Shown here: one piece after another, positions 16,985 to 25,481 of the stretch
Layout: every line of letters starts with the position of its first letter
How positions within the stretch are numbered: position 1 is the stretch's first letter
Origin: Lysobacterales bacterium
Lineage (GTDB): Bacteria; Pseudomonadota; Gammaproteobacteria; Xanthomonadales; Xanthomonadaceae
Direction of reading: 5' to 3'
Assembly: GCA_014946745.1 (NCBI GenBank)
Contig: JADCRD010000003.1
Span: forward strand, 310,001 to 374,000
Length of the DNA stretch: 64,000 bases
Notes under the pieces: generated by a model
Databases searched by the model: none
The model's input: only the letters and a program-made list of their open reading frames with translations
Told to the model about the DNA's origin: nothing
Program-made: the position numbers and the translations under genes

Positions 16985-18037
16985 ATGAGTACCGACAAGA
17001 GTTTCGGCGTGCGTGCGCCGATCACCCCCGAACAGCAGGCCGAGTTCAATGCACCCGTCGCAGAAGCCTTCGGCTTGGAGAGCCTGGAGCCGCGTGAGCG
17101 CGCGGAGGCCGAAGCGCTGAGCCAGCGCATCGCCGCGGTTCTGATCAAGAGCCTGCTGCATCGGCTGGACCCGGCCGCAAACCCCATCAGCGATCCCACC
17201 AGCCTGGAGGGGCGACTGGCCGCTGCGGCCCTGGCCGTACCGCCGGCAGCCATCGCGCGTATGGCGCCGGGCCTGCGTGCGCTGGCACGCAGCCCACAGA
17301 AGCTGCGCCAGGCACTGGGCGGTGCCGATCTCAAGCTGCAGGACCTGAAACCGGCTGGCCTCGATCAACGCCTTGGCTTGAAGTTGAAGCCGACCACCCT
17401 GCCGCGGCTCACCATCAAGCCGCGCCAGGCGGCGCCGGGCACCCTGCGCGGCACGCCACGCAATGCAAACACGTTCACCCGCTGCCATCTGGTGCTGCGC
17501 GCCATTCACTGTGTGCGTGAGACCCAGCCGCCCGGCACCGACGAGATGATCTTCGGGGGCTTGCGTATCGGCTCAAGCGGCAATGTCTCGGTCATCAAGT
17601 CATTCGATGCGGGCGACTTCCGCACCGGGACCTATGCAAGCTACGGTGAGCTGTTTCTGGGCCAGTACAGTCTTCGCACCACTCCCGGCTACCCGAAACA
17701 CCTGTACGCGATCTTCAAGCTGGTCGAATCCGACAGCAATGATGCCGAGGTCGCCCGCCAGCTCACCGACGCTCTGACCGCTCTGGCAGGCGCCATCATG
17801 AGCGCGATTGTGGGGCCTGCCGTGGGCGCAGCGATTGCCGGTGTCATCGGGGCAATCGGCAATGTGATCGCCAACATCCTCGATGAAGACGAGATGCGGC
17901 CCTACGGCATCCGACTGACCCTGAACAACCAGAGCCAGTTTGGCAGCGACGGCGTCGGCCCCAAGGTGCACACCGGCGATATCACCGGTCACGGTGGGCG
18001 CTACCGCATCGGCTATCGCTGGGTGCTGGGCGCTTAA
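16985..18037 (+). CDS. Uncharacterised 350-aa protein with a hydrophobic Gly/Ala hairpin
   Basis: Start set at 16985, with GGAG 6 nt upstream. Residues ~1-160 are helical and charged, with no signal peptide. Residues ~165-260 are beta-rich (HLVLRAIHCVRET, GNVSVIKSFDAGDFRTG, YGELFLGQYSL). A long Gly/Ala/Ile hydrophobic stretch follows (AIMSAIVGPAVGAAIAGVIG and onward to NVIANIL), then DEDEMRPYG and a beta C-terminus ending GGRYRIGYRWVLGA. The hydrophobic stretch, with regularly spaced small residues, could insert in membranes or pack as a helical hairpin. I do not recognise the family. A terminator follows at 18089-18122. Confidence 0.75.
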   Translation: MSTDKSFGVRAPITPEQQAEFNAPVAEAFGLESLEPRERAEAEALSQRIAAVLIKSLLHRLDPAANPISDPTSLEGRLAAAALAVPPAAIARMAPGLRALARSPQKLRQALGGADLKLQDLKPAGLDQRLGLKLKPTTLPRLTIKPRQAAPGTLRGTPRNANTFTRCHLVLRAIHCVRETQPPGTDEMIFGGLRIGSSGNVSVIKSFDAGDFRTGTYASYGELFLGQYSLRTTPGYPKHLYAIFKLVESDSNDAEVARQLTDALTALAGAIMSAIVGPAVGAAIAGVIGAIGNVIANILDEDEMRPYGIRLTLNNQSQFGSDGVGPKVHTGDITGHGGRYRIGYRWVLGA

Positions 18038-18086
18038 TCAGGCGCTGGACAACGCCCGCCGGCGGAGCCGACCCGGATGACTGAAA

Positions 18087-18458
18087 CTACCCGCCGCCGC
18101 GATCGCGGCAGGCGGGTTGTTTCCGCATGCGCTTTCGTCCTGCGGCGCCACCGGCCGCTGCCCGCGCTGCAGCAGGATGCGCACGCATCATCATCAACGC
18201 CGACACCGGGGCGGTGATGAACAGAAACAGGGTGATCAGCAGTTCGCGCAGGCTGAAAGCCTCGCTCCAGAACAGGTGGAACAGCATCGAGGCGATCAGG
18301 ATGCCGCCAACGCCCAGCGTGGTCGCCTTGGTCGGCCCGTGCAGCCGCTTCTCGAAGCTGCCGAGCTTGAACAGTCCGTAGCTGCCGACGATCGCGAAGA
18401 ATCCGCCCGTCAGCAGCAGCGCGGCCATCAGGTACTCAAGAACGCTGTCGATGTTCAT
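18087..18458 (-). CDS. MrpG-like antiporter subunit, duplicate copy with altered C-terminus
   Basis: 123 aa. The first ~93 residues match the MrpG encoded at 26389-26718 almost identically (MNIDSVLEYLMAALLLTGGF onward, three hydrophobic helices). The match stops after SALMMMRAH; from there the tail is a different Arg/Ala/Gly-rich sequence and the two genomic copies diverge. It lies immediately after a MrpE-MrpF chimeric frame with the same 4-nt overlap as in the intact operon. No mrpA, C or full D is present here, so this is probably a relic of a partial duplication and not a working antiporter subunit, although the frame is intact. Confidence 0.75.
   Translation of the reverse strand: MNIDSVLEYLMAALLLTGGFFAIVGSYGLFKLGSFEKRLHGPTKATTLGVGGILIASMLFHLFWSEAFSLRELLITLFLFITAPVSALMMMRAHPAAARAAAGGAAGRKRMRKQPACRDRGGG
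18089..18122 (+). terminator. Rho-independent terminator of the 350-aa protein gene
   Basis: Stem ACCCGCCGCCGC, loop GATC, return GCGGC-A-GGCGGGT with one bulged base, then TGTTT. It lies 52 bp after the stop and overlaps the 3' end of the convergent duplicate mrpG-like reading frame. Confidence 0.8.
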
Positions 18459-18811
18459 TCGATGATGTCCCTGCGCATCGCATAGCGCGACAGTGCCAAG
18501 GTGCCGACGAAGCCGAGCATGGCGATCACCAGCACGGCTTCGAAGTAGACGTCCGAGCGCAGCTGCATGCCAAGCAGAATGAGCAGCGCGATGGTGTTGA
18601 CGGACATCACCACCACCAGAAACAGGCGCAGCGCCACCCACGGACGGCGGACACCGGCCGGGCCATGACGCAGACGCTGGGCGATCTGCGGCAGCAGCAT
18701 GGCCTGCAGGGTCGCCAGCAACAGGTTTCCAGGTTCTAGGCTGCCGACCCGCAGCAGCCACGCCACGATCACGCACAGGCTGAGCAGCGGCGCGCGAAAC
18801 AGGGTCTTCAT
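18455..18811 (-). pseudogene. MrpE-MrpF chimera from a deletion inside a duplicated mrp segment
   Basis: 118 codons. The N-terminal ~68 residues are MrpE (MKTLFRAPLLSLCVIVAWLL to WVALRLFLVVV). The rest is the MrpF C-terminus (NTIALLILLGMQLRSDVYFE to the end). Compared with the intact operon, everything between MrpE WVALRLLLVV and MrpF NTIALLML is missing, yet the frame is kept. DNA 18183-18593 matches 26444-26862 and DNA 18611 onward matches 27266 onward, at high identity. The product joins unrelated membrane helices and is unlikely to function as either subunit. Confidence 0.85.
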
Positions 18812-18910
18812 CACGGGGCCTCCCGGCGGCGGGCCCCAGCGGCGTGGCGGAGCGCAGGCGCGGCGCGGCGGCATCGACCGCGCACCGGTAGTCGTGGGTG
18901 GAATGCACCT
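18812..18910 (-). pseudogene. mrpD 3'-end remnant
   Basis: These bases match the last part of mrpD at 27467-27566, including codons for QQVHSTHDYR and RSATPL. The match breaks at CTGCGCG (18912-18918), where the sequence continues on the opposite strand as a piece of the PstS/OmpA gene. Only ~33 codons remain. Confidence 0.8.
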
Positions 18911-19088
18911 GCTGCGCGACCTGCGCCGGGTATTCGCCGCCGAGTTCAGCGACTGGTCGCAGCTTGGCCGCAGCGCGGGCCGCATCGCCCTGCATGCGCT
19001 CGCTGACGGCTCCGGCACCTACGACACCTTCCGCAGCCTCGTGCTGGGCCGCTCGCGCAACCGGCGCGTGGAGGTGTGGCTGCGTTAG
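18911..19088 (+). pseudogene. Truncated, internally deleted copy of the PstS/OmpA fusion gene
   Basis: 18911-19049 matches 9871-10009 and 19050-19088 matches 10694-10732, stop codon included. The encoded peptide runs LRDLRRVFAAEFSDWSQLG to GTYDTFRSLVLG and then directly RSRNRRVEVWLR, so about 680 bp between the binding-protein loop and the OmpA C-terminus are missing. There is no signal peptide or start. The junction with the mrpD remnant is at a shared CTGCGCG, which suggests microhomology-mediated joining. Confidence 0.9.
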
Positions 19089-19269
19089 GCCAACGCTCAA
19101 GAAATCAGCGTGGTCGCGCGCCATGGAGGGCGCGCCCGCGGAGCGAGCACGCAGGGGATTCCTCCCGCGTGAGTGAGTCCGGCGCGAGCGCGAACGAGCG
19201 ATCCGCTTGCGCAGACGGCGATGAGGGACGCACCCTGCTGCATCCCCATCCCGACTCCCAGGTCTGCCA

Positions 19270-20094
19270 GTGCCCCCGCTGTCGCGTCGCCCTGAACGGC
19301 CCGCCCTGCTGCCCTGGGTGCAGCGACTCTGGCTGCACGCGGCGGCCCACTCGCCCGTGGCGGCCCGCGAGCTTTGCCTGCCGTCGGCCATGACGCGACT
19401 GGTGCTGCGCCTTGAGGGGCGGGCGATGCGCAGCTTCCGCGGCGTCGAGGACCGCCGCGGCGTTCCGCATGCGCGTCTGCAGTACGCCGGCCTGCGTCAT
19501 CGAAGCCTGCTGCGCAGCGCGGCCGACAGCGGCGTGAGCGTCGGCGTGGATCTCAAGCCGGGCGCAAGTCTGGCCCTGTTCGGGCAGCCGGCGGATCGCC
19601 TTGCCGGCCGCCACCTCGATCTCCTGGATCTGCTGCCGGCCCGTCTGCGCAGCGGGCTCGCCGCGCTGCAGCGCATGCCGGCCGACGCAGCCCTGCTCGA
19701 CCGACTGGAAGACCTGCTGCTTGCCTGCCTTGAGGGCCGCGACACCGCACTGCTCCAGTGCGAGCGCTGGGACGAAACGCTCGCGGCGCTGACCGTGGGC
19801 ACCCCGGTACTGGTCTTGGCCGCGACTTCGGGTCTCAGCCATCGCGTCTGGCTGCAGCGCTTCCGCGCCGCGTTGGGCTGCACGCCGCGCGAGTGGCGCG
19901 AACTGGCCCGCTTCTCACGCGCACTGCCCGCCCTGCGCGAGCAGCCGCACAGGCCGCTGGCCGAGCTCGCGCTCGATCTGGGCTTCCACGATCAGGCACA
20001 TCTGTCGCGCCAGTTCGCGGTGCATGCGGGCATCGGCCCGGCGCGCTACCGCCGCTGGGGCGGGCCGTGGATGCAGCATCTTCCGCTCGACTGA
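19270..20094 (+). CDS. AraC-family transcriptional regulator
   Basis: 274 aa from a GTG start. The N-terminal ~170 residues resemble the DUF6597/AraC-like sensor domain (LCLPSAMTRLVLRLEG, VGVDLKPGASLALFG). The C-terminal ~90 residues form the double HTH domain: LSHRVWLQRFRAALGCTPREW as the first element and PLAELALDLGFHDQAHLSRQFAVHAGIGPARYRR as the second, the last being the hallmark AraC signature. A glyoxalase-like gene follows 211 bp downstream in the same direction and may be its target; this pairing is common for such regulators. Confidence 0.88.
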   Translation: MPPLSRRPERPALLPWVQRLWLHAAAHSPVAARELCLPSAMTRLVLRLEGRAMRSFRGVEDRRGVPHARLQYAGLRHRSLLRSAADSGVSVGVDLKPGASLALFGQPADRLAGRHLDLLDLLPARLRSGLAALQRMPADAALLDRLEDLLLACLEGRDTALLQCERWDETLAALTVGTPVLVLAATSGLSHRVWLQRFRAALGCTPREWRELARFSRALPALREQPHRPLAELALDLGFHDQAHLSRQFAVHAGIGPARYRRWGGPWMQHLPLD

Positions 20095-20305
20095 GCGCGT
20101 GCGCGAAAACTCCCCGCCGACTGCAACCGCCGCTGGACGCTCGTGGCGGCAGCGCGCTGCGCACGCGCAGACAGGCCCGCGCTACGGCGTCTGCATTCAG
20201 CACACGCTTCAAGACTGTCGCTTTCCCAGCCCGGGTCAAGTGGATACAAGACAGGGCGAGGCTGGCGAACGCAGACTTGGCGCGCTCCGCCCACGAGAGG
20301 CCCAC

Positions 20306-20740
20306 ATGCACCGTGAACTGTTCCCCTACCTGTGCGTCGCCGATACCTCGGCCGCGCTCGCCTTCTACGCTGAAGCCTTCGGCGCGGTCGAGAAGTTCCG
20401 TCTGGTCGAACCCTCGGGCCGCATCGGCCATGCCGAGACCTGCATCGGCGAGTTCACGCTGATGCTCTGCGATCCGTTTCCCGAAGTCGACATCCGGCCA
20501 CCGGCCCAGCCCGGCCAGGCGGGCGTCACCCTGCATCTGCACGTCGACGATGCCGATGCCGTGGTGGCACGCGCGGTGGCCGCGGGTGCCCAACTGCAGC
20601 GCGCGGTCAGCGACGCCTTCTACGGCGAGCGCGGTGGCGCGGTGATCGACCCTTTCGGACATCGCTGGTTGATCGGCCACAGCATCGAAGACGTGAGCCC
20701 GGAAGAAATGCAGCGTCGCTACACCGCCCTGTTCCAGTAG
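20306..20740 (+). CDS. VOC-family (glyoxalase/PhnB-like) protein
   Basis: 144 aa from the ATG at 20306; in-frame upstream codons lack coding character. It opens FPYLCVADTSAALAFYAEAFGAVEKFRL and contains GHAETCIGEFTLMLCD, then a second beta-alpha-beta-beta-beta module VTLHLHVDDADAVVARAVAAGA ending YGERGGAVIDPFGHRWLIG. This is the PhnB-type arrangement, with H/E metal-ligand candidates in GHAE and HLHV. It could be a metal-dependent lyase, dioxygenase or resistance-type binding protein; the substrate is unknown. Copy B of the 155-bp element follows. Confidence 0.85.
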   Translation: MHRELFPYLCVADTSAALAFYAEAFGAVEKFRLVEPSGRIGHAETCIGEFTLMLCDPFPEVDIRPPAQPGQAGVTLHLHVDDADAVVARAVAAGAQLQRAVSDAFYGERGGAVIDPFGHRWLIGHSIEDVSPEEMQRRYTALFQ

Positions 20741-20788
20741 CCCTTGCCCGCCTGTGCGCGCTCGCGTGCTGAAGCCTCAGCGGGCTCG

Positions 20789-20941
20789 CAGCTTGTTGAA
20801 GAACTCCCTTCCGGGGGTGTTTCAAGTCGGCGGTCCGGCGCGGGTCCGTACCGGCTCACGACACATCCATCGCTTACGCGCTTGCTTCGTCGTCCCGGCC
20901 ATCCCTGGCCGGATCAGCAGGCTGTATCTCAACAGCCTGCC
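20789..20941. repeat. 155-bp hairpin element, copy B
   Basis: Runs from CAGCTTGTTGAAGAACTCCC to AACAGCCTGCC, inverted relative to copy A. It lies between the convergent VOC and receiver-GGDEF genes. Its right end encodes the last residues (LAGC) and the stop codon of the receiver-GGDEF protein. Confidence 0.9.
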
Positions 20942-22080
20942 AGGCGCACCTCGATGCAGCCGGCGGCGAGCAGGGCCTCGGCGCTGGCGCTGTCGCTTGG
21001 ACAGGGAGCGAGCCCTGTGGCGAACAGCCCGACCACCCGGTCGCGGCCGCCGCGCTTGGCCAGGTAGAGGGCGTGATCGGCGAGGTCTATCACCTGCTGC
21101 CAGTCCAGCCAGTCCGGGCGTTTCGGGTCGAGCGGCAGGCAGGCCAGACCGATCGAGCTGGTGCAGCGGCCCTGGCGGCCGCCGCCGAGCGCGAAGCGCG
21201 CCTCCCGGATGGCGACGCGCAGCGCTTCAGCGCGCGCCAGGGCATGCGCTTCGTCGCGCACGCCGAAACGCATCAGGAACTCTTCGCCGCCCCAGCGCAC
21301 GGCGAGGTCATCGCTGCGGCAGTGCAGCCTCAGCAGGTCGGCGAACGCGACCAGCAGGGCGTCGCCGCCGGCGTGGCCGTAGGCATCGTTGACCTGCTTG
21401 AAGTGGTCGATGTCGAGCATCAGCACCACCTGGCGACTGGATTCGGTGTGGCGGCGTTCGTCGGCGCTGGCCTCCAGCCGCCGGCTGGCGTCGCGGCGGT
21501 TGCCAAGGCCGGTCAGCGGGTCGGTCAGGCTGACCCGTTCGATCTCGGCGTTGGCCGCACGCAGGGCGGCGTTGGCCGCCTCGAGTTCGGCGGTGCGCTG
21601 CTGCACGGTGGCTTCGAGCTCCTGCACGTGGCGCTCGATGCGGCGGCGCATCTCGTAGGTTTCGATGGCGCGTTCGACGGTCAGCAGCAGCTGGTCGCGG
21701 TCGTAGGGCTTGACCACAAACTTGTGGATGCCGGCGCGGTTGATCGCCTCGACCACGGCGCCGACGTCGACAAAGCCGGTGACGATAATGCGGATCGCCT
21801 CCGGCAGGCGCTGTCCGAGCTGGCTGCACAGCTCGACGCCGCTCATTCCGGGCATGCGCTGGTCGCTCAGGATCACGCTCGGCAGACGCTCGCGCGGCAG
21901 CGCGTCGAGCAGTGCCAGCGCGGCGGCGCCGCCGTCGGCTTCCAGCACGCGGTAGTGCGGGGACAGCAGAGCGCGCAGCACGCTCAGATTGCCGGGCTCG
22001 TCGTCGACCACCAGCACGCTGTGGCTGGGCTCGATGGATCGCTCCTCGGGCGGCAGACGTTCCTTCTTGAACACGCTCAC
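20929..22080 (-). CDS. Response regulator with GGDEF domain (diguanylate cyclase)
   Basis: 383 aa. Receiver domain ~20-135: VVDDEPGN, phosphoacceptor D73 in ILSDQRMPGMSG, K in FVVKPYDRDQL. A coiled coil of ~50 residues (ELEATVQQRTAELEAANAAL) links to a GGDEF domain (~185-350) with SLTDPLTGLGNRR, DIDHFKQVNDAYGHAGGD and an intact active site written WGGEEF. It should make cyclic di-GMP on phosphorylation. Divergently transcribed from the propeller histidine kinase at 22215 (134 bp apart), it is the likely partner of the two kinases there. Its extreme C-terminus is contributed by the hairpin element. Confidence 0.9.
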   Translation of the reverse strand: MSVFKKERLPPEERSIEPSHSVLVVDDEPGNLSVLRALLSPHYRVLEADGGAAALALLDALPRERLPSVILSDQRMPGMSGVELCSQLGQRLPEAIRIIVTGFVDVGAVVEAINRAGIHKFVVKPYDRDQLLLTVERAIETYEMRRRIERHVQELEATVQQRTAELEAANAALRAANAEIERVSLTDPLTGLGNRRDASRRLEASADERRHTESSRQVVLMLDIDHFKQVNDAYGHAGGDALLVAFADLLRLHCRSDDLAVRWGGEEFLMRFGVRDEAHALARAEALRVAIREARFALGGGRQGRCTSSIGLACLPLDPKRPDWLDWQQVIDLADHALYLAKRGGRDRVVGLFATGLAPCPSDSASAEALLAAGCIEVRLAGC

Positions 22081-22214
22081 GCGGTGCCCCCCTGGGCTGC
22101 GCGCTGCGGCAACGCGCGCTGGACGCGATCATGCGGCAGCCGCGGCCGTCCGCCAAGCGCGCCAGGGCTGACAATGTCGGCTAGCATCGGCGCGGTCGCC
22201 TTCGAGGGTTCGAC

Positions 22215-25200
22215 GTGCCGTCCACGATCCTGCGTCGCTCCGCGCTCGCCTGGTTCTGCGCCTGCCTGCTGTGCCTGCTGCCGCTGCCGCTGCCGGCGGC
22301 GCTCGATCCTGTTGATCTGAGTTTCCGCAGGCTCGATCAGGAGTCCGGGCTGTCGCAGGGCAGCGTGCTGGCGCTGGCGCAGGATGCGCAGGGCTTCGTC
22401 TGGCTGGGCACCCAGGATGGGCTCAACCGTTTCGACGGTTTCGAGTTCCGCGTGTTTCGGCCCGACGCGGCAAGGCCGGGCAGCCTGTCGAACAACTGGG
22501 TGAGCGCACTCGCCGTGGATGCCGAGGGCGCGCTGTGGATCGGCACGCAGGCGGGTCTCAACCGGCTGCGTCCGGACGAGGAACGCTTCGAGGTTTTCCG
22601 CCAGCGGCCCGATGATCCGCGCAGCCTGGCCGGCGACAGCGTGCTGGCCCTGCACGTGGATGAGCGGGGGCGGCTGTGGATCGGCACCGATGCAGGCCTG
22701 TCCCTGCGCGGCGCCGACGGCGGCTTCGCCAGTTTCCGCCTGCCGGGTCAGCGGACCGATCAGCGCGTGCACGCCCTGCTGATGGTCGAGGGCGTGCTGT
22801 GGGTGGGCACGGTCGATGGCCTGTGGCGCTTCGACCCGGAAACGGCGCACTTCGCGCGGGCGCCGGCCGGTGCGGCCGATGGTCGCCCGGTCCACGCGCT
22901 GGCCGTGGATGCAAGACGGCGGCTGTGGGTGGGCGGCGAACAGCTGCCCCTGTCCCTGCTCGATCTCGCCACCGGCACCTGGCAGCAGGCGCCGCAGGCG
23001 CGCAGCGACGTGCGCAGCCTGCGGGTCGACCGTAGCGGCGCGGTCTGGGCTGGCGATGAGACGGGCCTGCAGGCCTATCGCGAGGACGCCAGCGGCCGCC
23101 TGCAGGTGCTGCGCCATGCGCATCAGCGGCACCAGCGCCACAGCCTGAGCCGTGGACGGGTGATGTCGCTGCTGGAGGACCGCGCCGGCACCCTCTGGAT
23201 CGGCACCTGGGAAGGCGGCGCCAGCCGACTCAGCGCCTACAACAACCGCTTCCGCAGCTACGACCCGGACTCGATCGCGACCCGCGCGCTGCGTGCGCCC
23301 GGCATCGCTGCCCTGGTCGCCGAGGGCGATGCGCTGTGGCTGGGCGGGGCCGAGGCGCTGTACCGATTCCGCCCCGAGCTCGGCGAGCTGAGCGAGGTCG
23401 CGGCAGCGCCAGGCGGCTTCGTGTACTCGATGGATCTGCAGCCGGAGGGCCTGTGGTTGGCCAGTCGCGATGGCCTGCACGTGCTCGATCGCGAGGGGCG
23501 GCTGCAGCCTGCGCCGCTGCCGCCGGCGCTGCAGAGCGTGCGCTCACGGCGCTTTCTGGTCGACGGCGAACGTGTCTGGATCGCCGCCGACACGCGCGGC
23601 CTGTTCGTCGTCGATCGCCAGCGCGGCGCGGTGCTGGCCGAACACCCGCTGCCGGCCATCGTGACCTTCATCGAAGCGCTCGATGCCGACACGGTGGTGC
23701 TCGGCGCGCATGACGGCCTGTACTGGTTCGATCGTCGCAGCGGTGCGCTGCGTCACCGCCATCCGGTGATGACGCCACCCGGCCCGGGCCAGCTGCCGGC
23801 AGGGCCCTCGGCCCTGCTGCAGGCCAGCGACGGTCGCCTGTGGCTGGCCACCTACGGCGGCGGCCTGCTCGAACTGCAGCCGGGCGCCAACCGCGATCCC
23901 GCCCGGGTCGGCCTGCGCCCGGCGCTGGCGGCAACGGCGCTGGCGGCGGGCAGCCTGAACGCGCTGCTGGAGGACACCGAGGGCCGGCTGTGGATCAGCA
24001 TCAATGGGGCGATCGCGCACTTCGATCCGGCCAGCGGCGAGCTGCGCCGTTACGACGCTGCCGACGGTGTACTGGGGCGCTACTGGATCGGCGCGCGCGC
24101 GCGCACCAGCCGCGGCGTGCTGGCGTTTGCCGGCCCTGACGGCCTGACGCTGTTCGACCCGGCCGATGTCGGCCGGGCACCGCCGCCGCCCGCACCGCTG
24201 CTGACCGCGCTCGAGCTCGACAACCGCCGCATCGAAGCGGCGTCGGACCGCGAATCGAGCGTACTGCCCAGGCCGCTGCATCGACTGGACGCGCTGGTGC
24301 TGCCGCCGGCACAGGCGCGCACGCTGAGCCTGCACTTCGCTGCACCCGAATACGTTGCGCCCGAGCAGCTGCAGTTCGGCTACCGGCTCGACGGCTTCGA
24401 CGACGACTGGATCGAAGCCCCGCGCGGGCGCCGGATCGCCACCTACACCAACCTGCCGCACGGCGACTACGTGTTCCGCGTGCGCGTGCGCAACGCCGAG
24501 GGCACCGAAGCCGCCGCCGAGGCGCGCCTGCCGCTGCAGGTGCAGCCGTTCTGGTGGGACACCCTGGGCGCGCGCGTGCTGTTCGTGCTGCTTGCCATCG
24601 GGTTCGCCGCCGCTGTCGTCGGCCTGCGCATGCGTCAGCTGGAAGCGCAGCGCCAGCGTCTGCAGCGTGAGGTCGAGGCGCGCACGGCGGATCTCACCGC
24701 AGCGCTCGGCAAGCTCGCCCTGAGCGAGCGACTCGCCGCGGCTGGCCAACTCACGGCCGGGCTTGCGCATGAGCTGAACAATCCGGCGAACTATGTGCAG
24801 CTGGCCAGCCGCAATGCCGATGCAGCCCTGGCCGAGTTCTACCGCTTTCTGCAGGTGCTGGGCGGCGACGATCTGGAGCCCGAGGTGGCTGCGGCGATCG
24901 CCCGTCGGGTCGAGGCGCTGGCGGCGCAGCTCGCCACGGTCGCCGAGGGCAGCCACCGCATCAGCCACATCGTCCAGGCCCTGCGCGTTTTCTCGCGGCT
25001 TGACGAATCCGAGCGCAAGTTCGCGCCTGCCGATGAGCCGCTGCGCGCCGCCCTGCAGCTGATGGATGCACGCCTGCGCGGCGGCGGTATCGAGCTTGAC
25101 GCCGACATCCCACCGCTGCCGCCGCTGCTCTGCCAGCCGGCGCGCTTGTCGCAGGCTTTTCTCTCGATCCTGGAGAACGCCGCGCTGGCGATCGAAGCGC

Positions 25201-25481
25201 AGCGCGAGCATGCGCCCGCCGGCTGGCAGGGACAGCTCAGGATTCGCGTGCGCGTGCTCACCGAGCGCTTCGAGTTCGCGCTCTGCGACAACGGCTGCGG
25301 GATCGCACCCGAGGTGCTGCCCCACCTCTTCGAGCCCTTCTTCACCACCCGTCCGGTCGGTCAGGGCAGCGGCCTTGGCCTGTCGGTGGCCTGGGGAATC
25401 GCCGCCGATCACGGCGGCCGCATCCGCGTGGAGTCCACGGCGGGCGAGGGTTCCTGCTTCACTCTGGAGCTGCCCCGTTGA
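22215..25481 (+). CDS. Periplasmic-propeller sensor histidine kinase
   Basis: 1088 aa from a GTG start. A signal peptide/membrane segment is at ~10-28. Residues ~35-670 contain repeated two-component-propeller motifs (WLGTQDGLNRF, LWIGTQAGLNRL, LWIGTDAGLSL, LWIGTWEGG). A Y_Y_Y domain follows (~695-785, LQFGYRLDGFDDDWIEA, GDYVFRVRVRN), then a membrane helix (~793-812). The cytoplasmic kinase has phosphoacceptor H852 in GLAHELNNP and HATPase motifs DNGCGIAPEV and GQGSGLGLS. There is no receiver domain. This architecture often senses extracellular glycans or other polymers; the ligand is unknown. The stop overlaps the next kinase start (TTGA). Confidence 0.92.
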   Translation: MPSTILRRSALAWFCACLLCLLPLPLPAALDPVDLSFRRLDQESGLSQGSVLALAQDAQGFVWLGTQDGLNRFDGFEFRVFRPDAARPGSLSNNWVSALAVDAEGALWIGTQAGLNRLRPDEERFEVFRQRPDDPRSLAGDSVLALHVDERGRLWIGTDAGLSLRGADGGFASFRLPGQRTDQRVHALLMVEGVLWVGTVDGLWRFDPETAHFARAPAGAADGRPVHALAVDARRRLWVGGEQLPLSLLDLATGTWQQAPQARSDVRSLRVDRSGAVWAGDETGLQAYREDASGRLQVLRHAHQRHQRHSLSRGRVMSLLEDRAGTLWIGTWEGGASRLSAYNNRFRSYDPDSIATRALRAPGIAALVAEGDALWLGGAEALYRFRPELGELSEVAAAPGGFVYSMDLQPEGLWLASRDGLHVLDREGRLQPAPLPPALQSVRSRRFLVDGERVWIAADTRGLFVVDRQRGAVLAEHPLPAIVTFIEALDADTVVLGAHDGLYWFDRRSGALRHRHPVMTPPGPGQLPAGPSALLQASDGRLWLATYGGGLLELQPGANRDPARVGLRPALAATALAAGSLNALLEDTEGRLWISINGAIAHFDPASGELRRYDAADGVLGRYWIGARARTSRGVLAFAGPDGLTLFDPADVGRAPPPPAPLLTALELDNRRIEAASDRESSVLPRPLHRLDALVLPPAQARTLSLHFAAPEYVAPEQLQFGYRLDGFDDDWIEAPRGRRIATYTNLPHGDYVFRVRVRNAEGTEAAAEARLPLQVQPFWWDTLGARVLFVLLAIGFAAAVVGLRMRQLEAQRQRLQREVEARTADLTAALGKLALSERLAAAGQLTAGLAHELNNPANYVQLASRNADAALAEFYRFLQVLGGDDLEPEVAAAIARRVEALAAQLATVAEGSHRISHIVQALRVFSRLDESERKFAPADEPLRAALQLMDARLRGGGIELDADIPPLPPLLCQPARLSQAFLSILENAALAIEAQREHAPAGWQGQLRIRVRVLTERFEFALCDNGCGIAPEVLPHLFEPFFTTRPVGQGSGLGLSVAWGIAADHGGRIRVESTAGEGSCFTLELPR

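Noticed and set aside
16022-17509. 495-codon minus-strand frame between the CARDB and orphan genes
   Set aside because: Runs antisense through the orphan gene and in another frame through the CARDB gene; composition is not protein-like.
18087-19088. Second functional mrp operon
   Set aside because: Only G is near complete; E and F are fused by deletion, D is a remnant and A-C are absent.
18699-19088. 130-aa plus-strand gene
   Set aside because: Its C-terminal half is the truncated PstS/OmpA copy and its N-terminal half is antisense to the mrp remnant.
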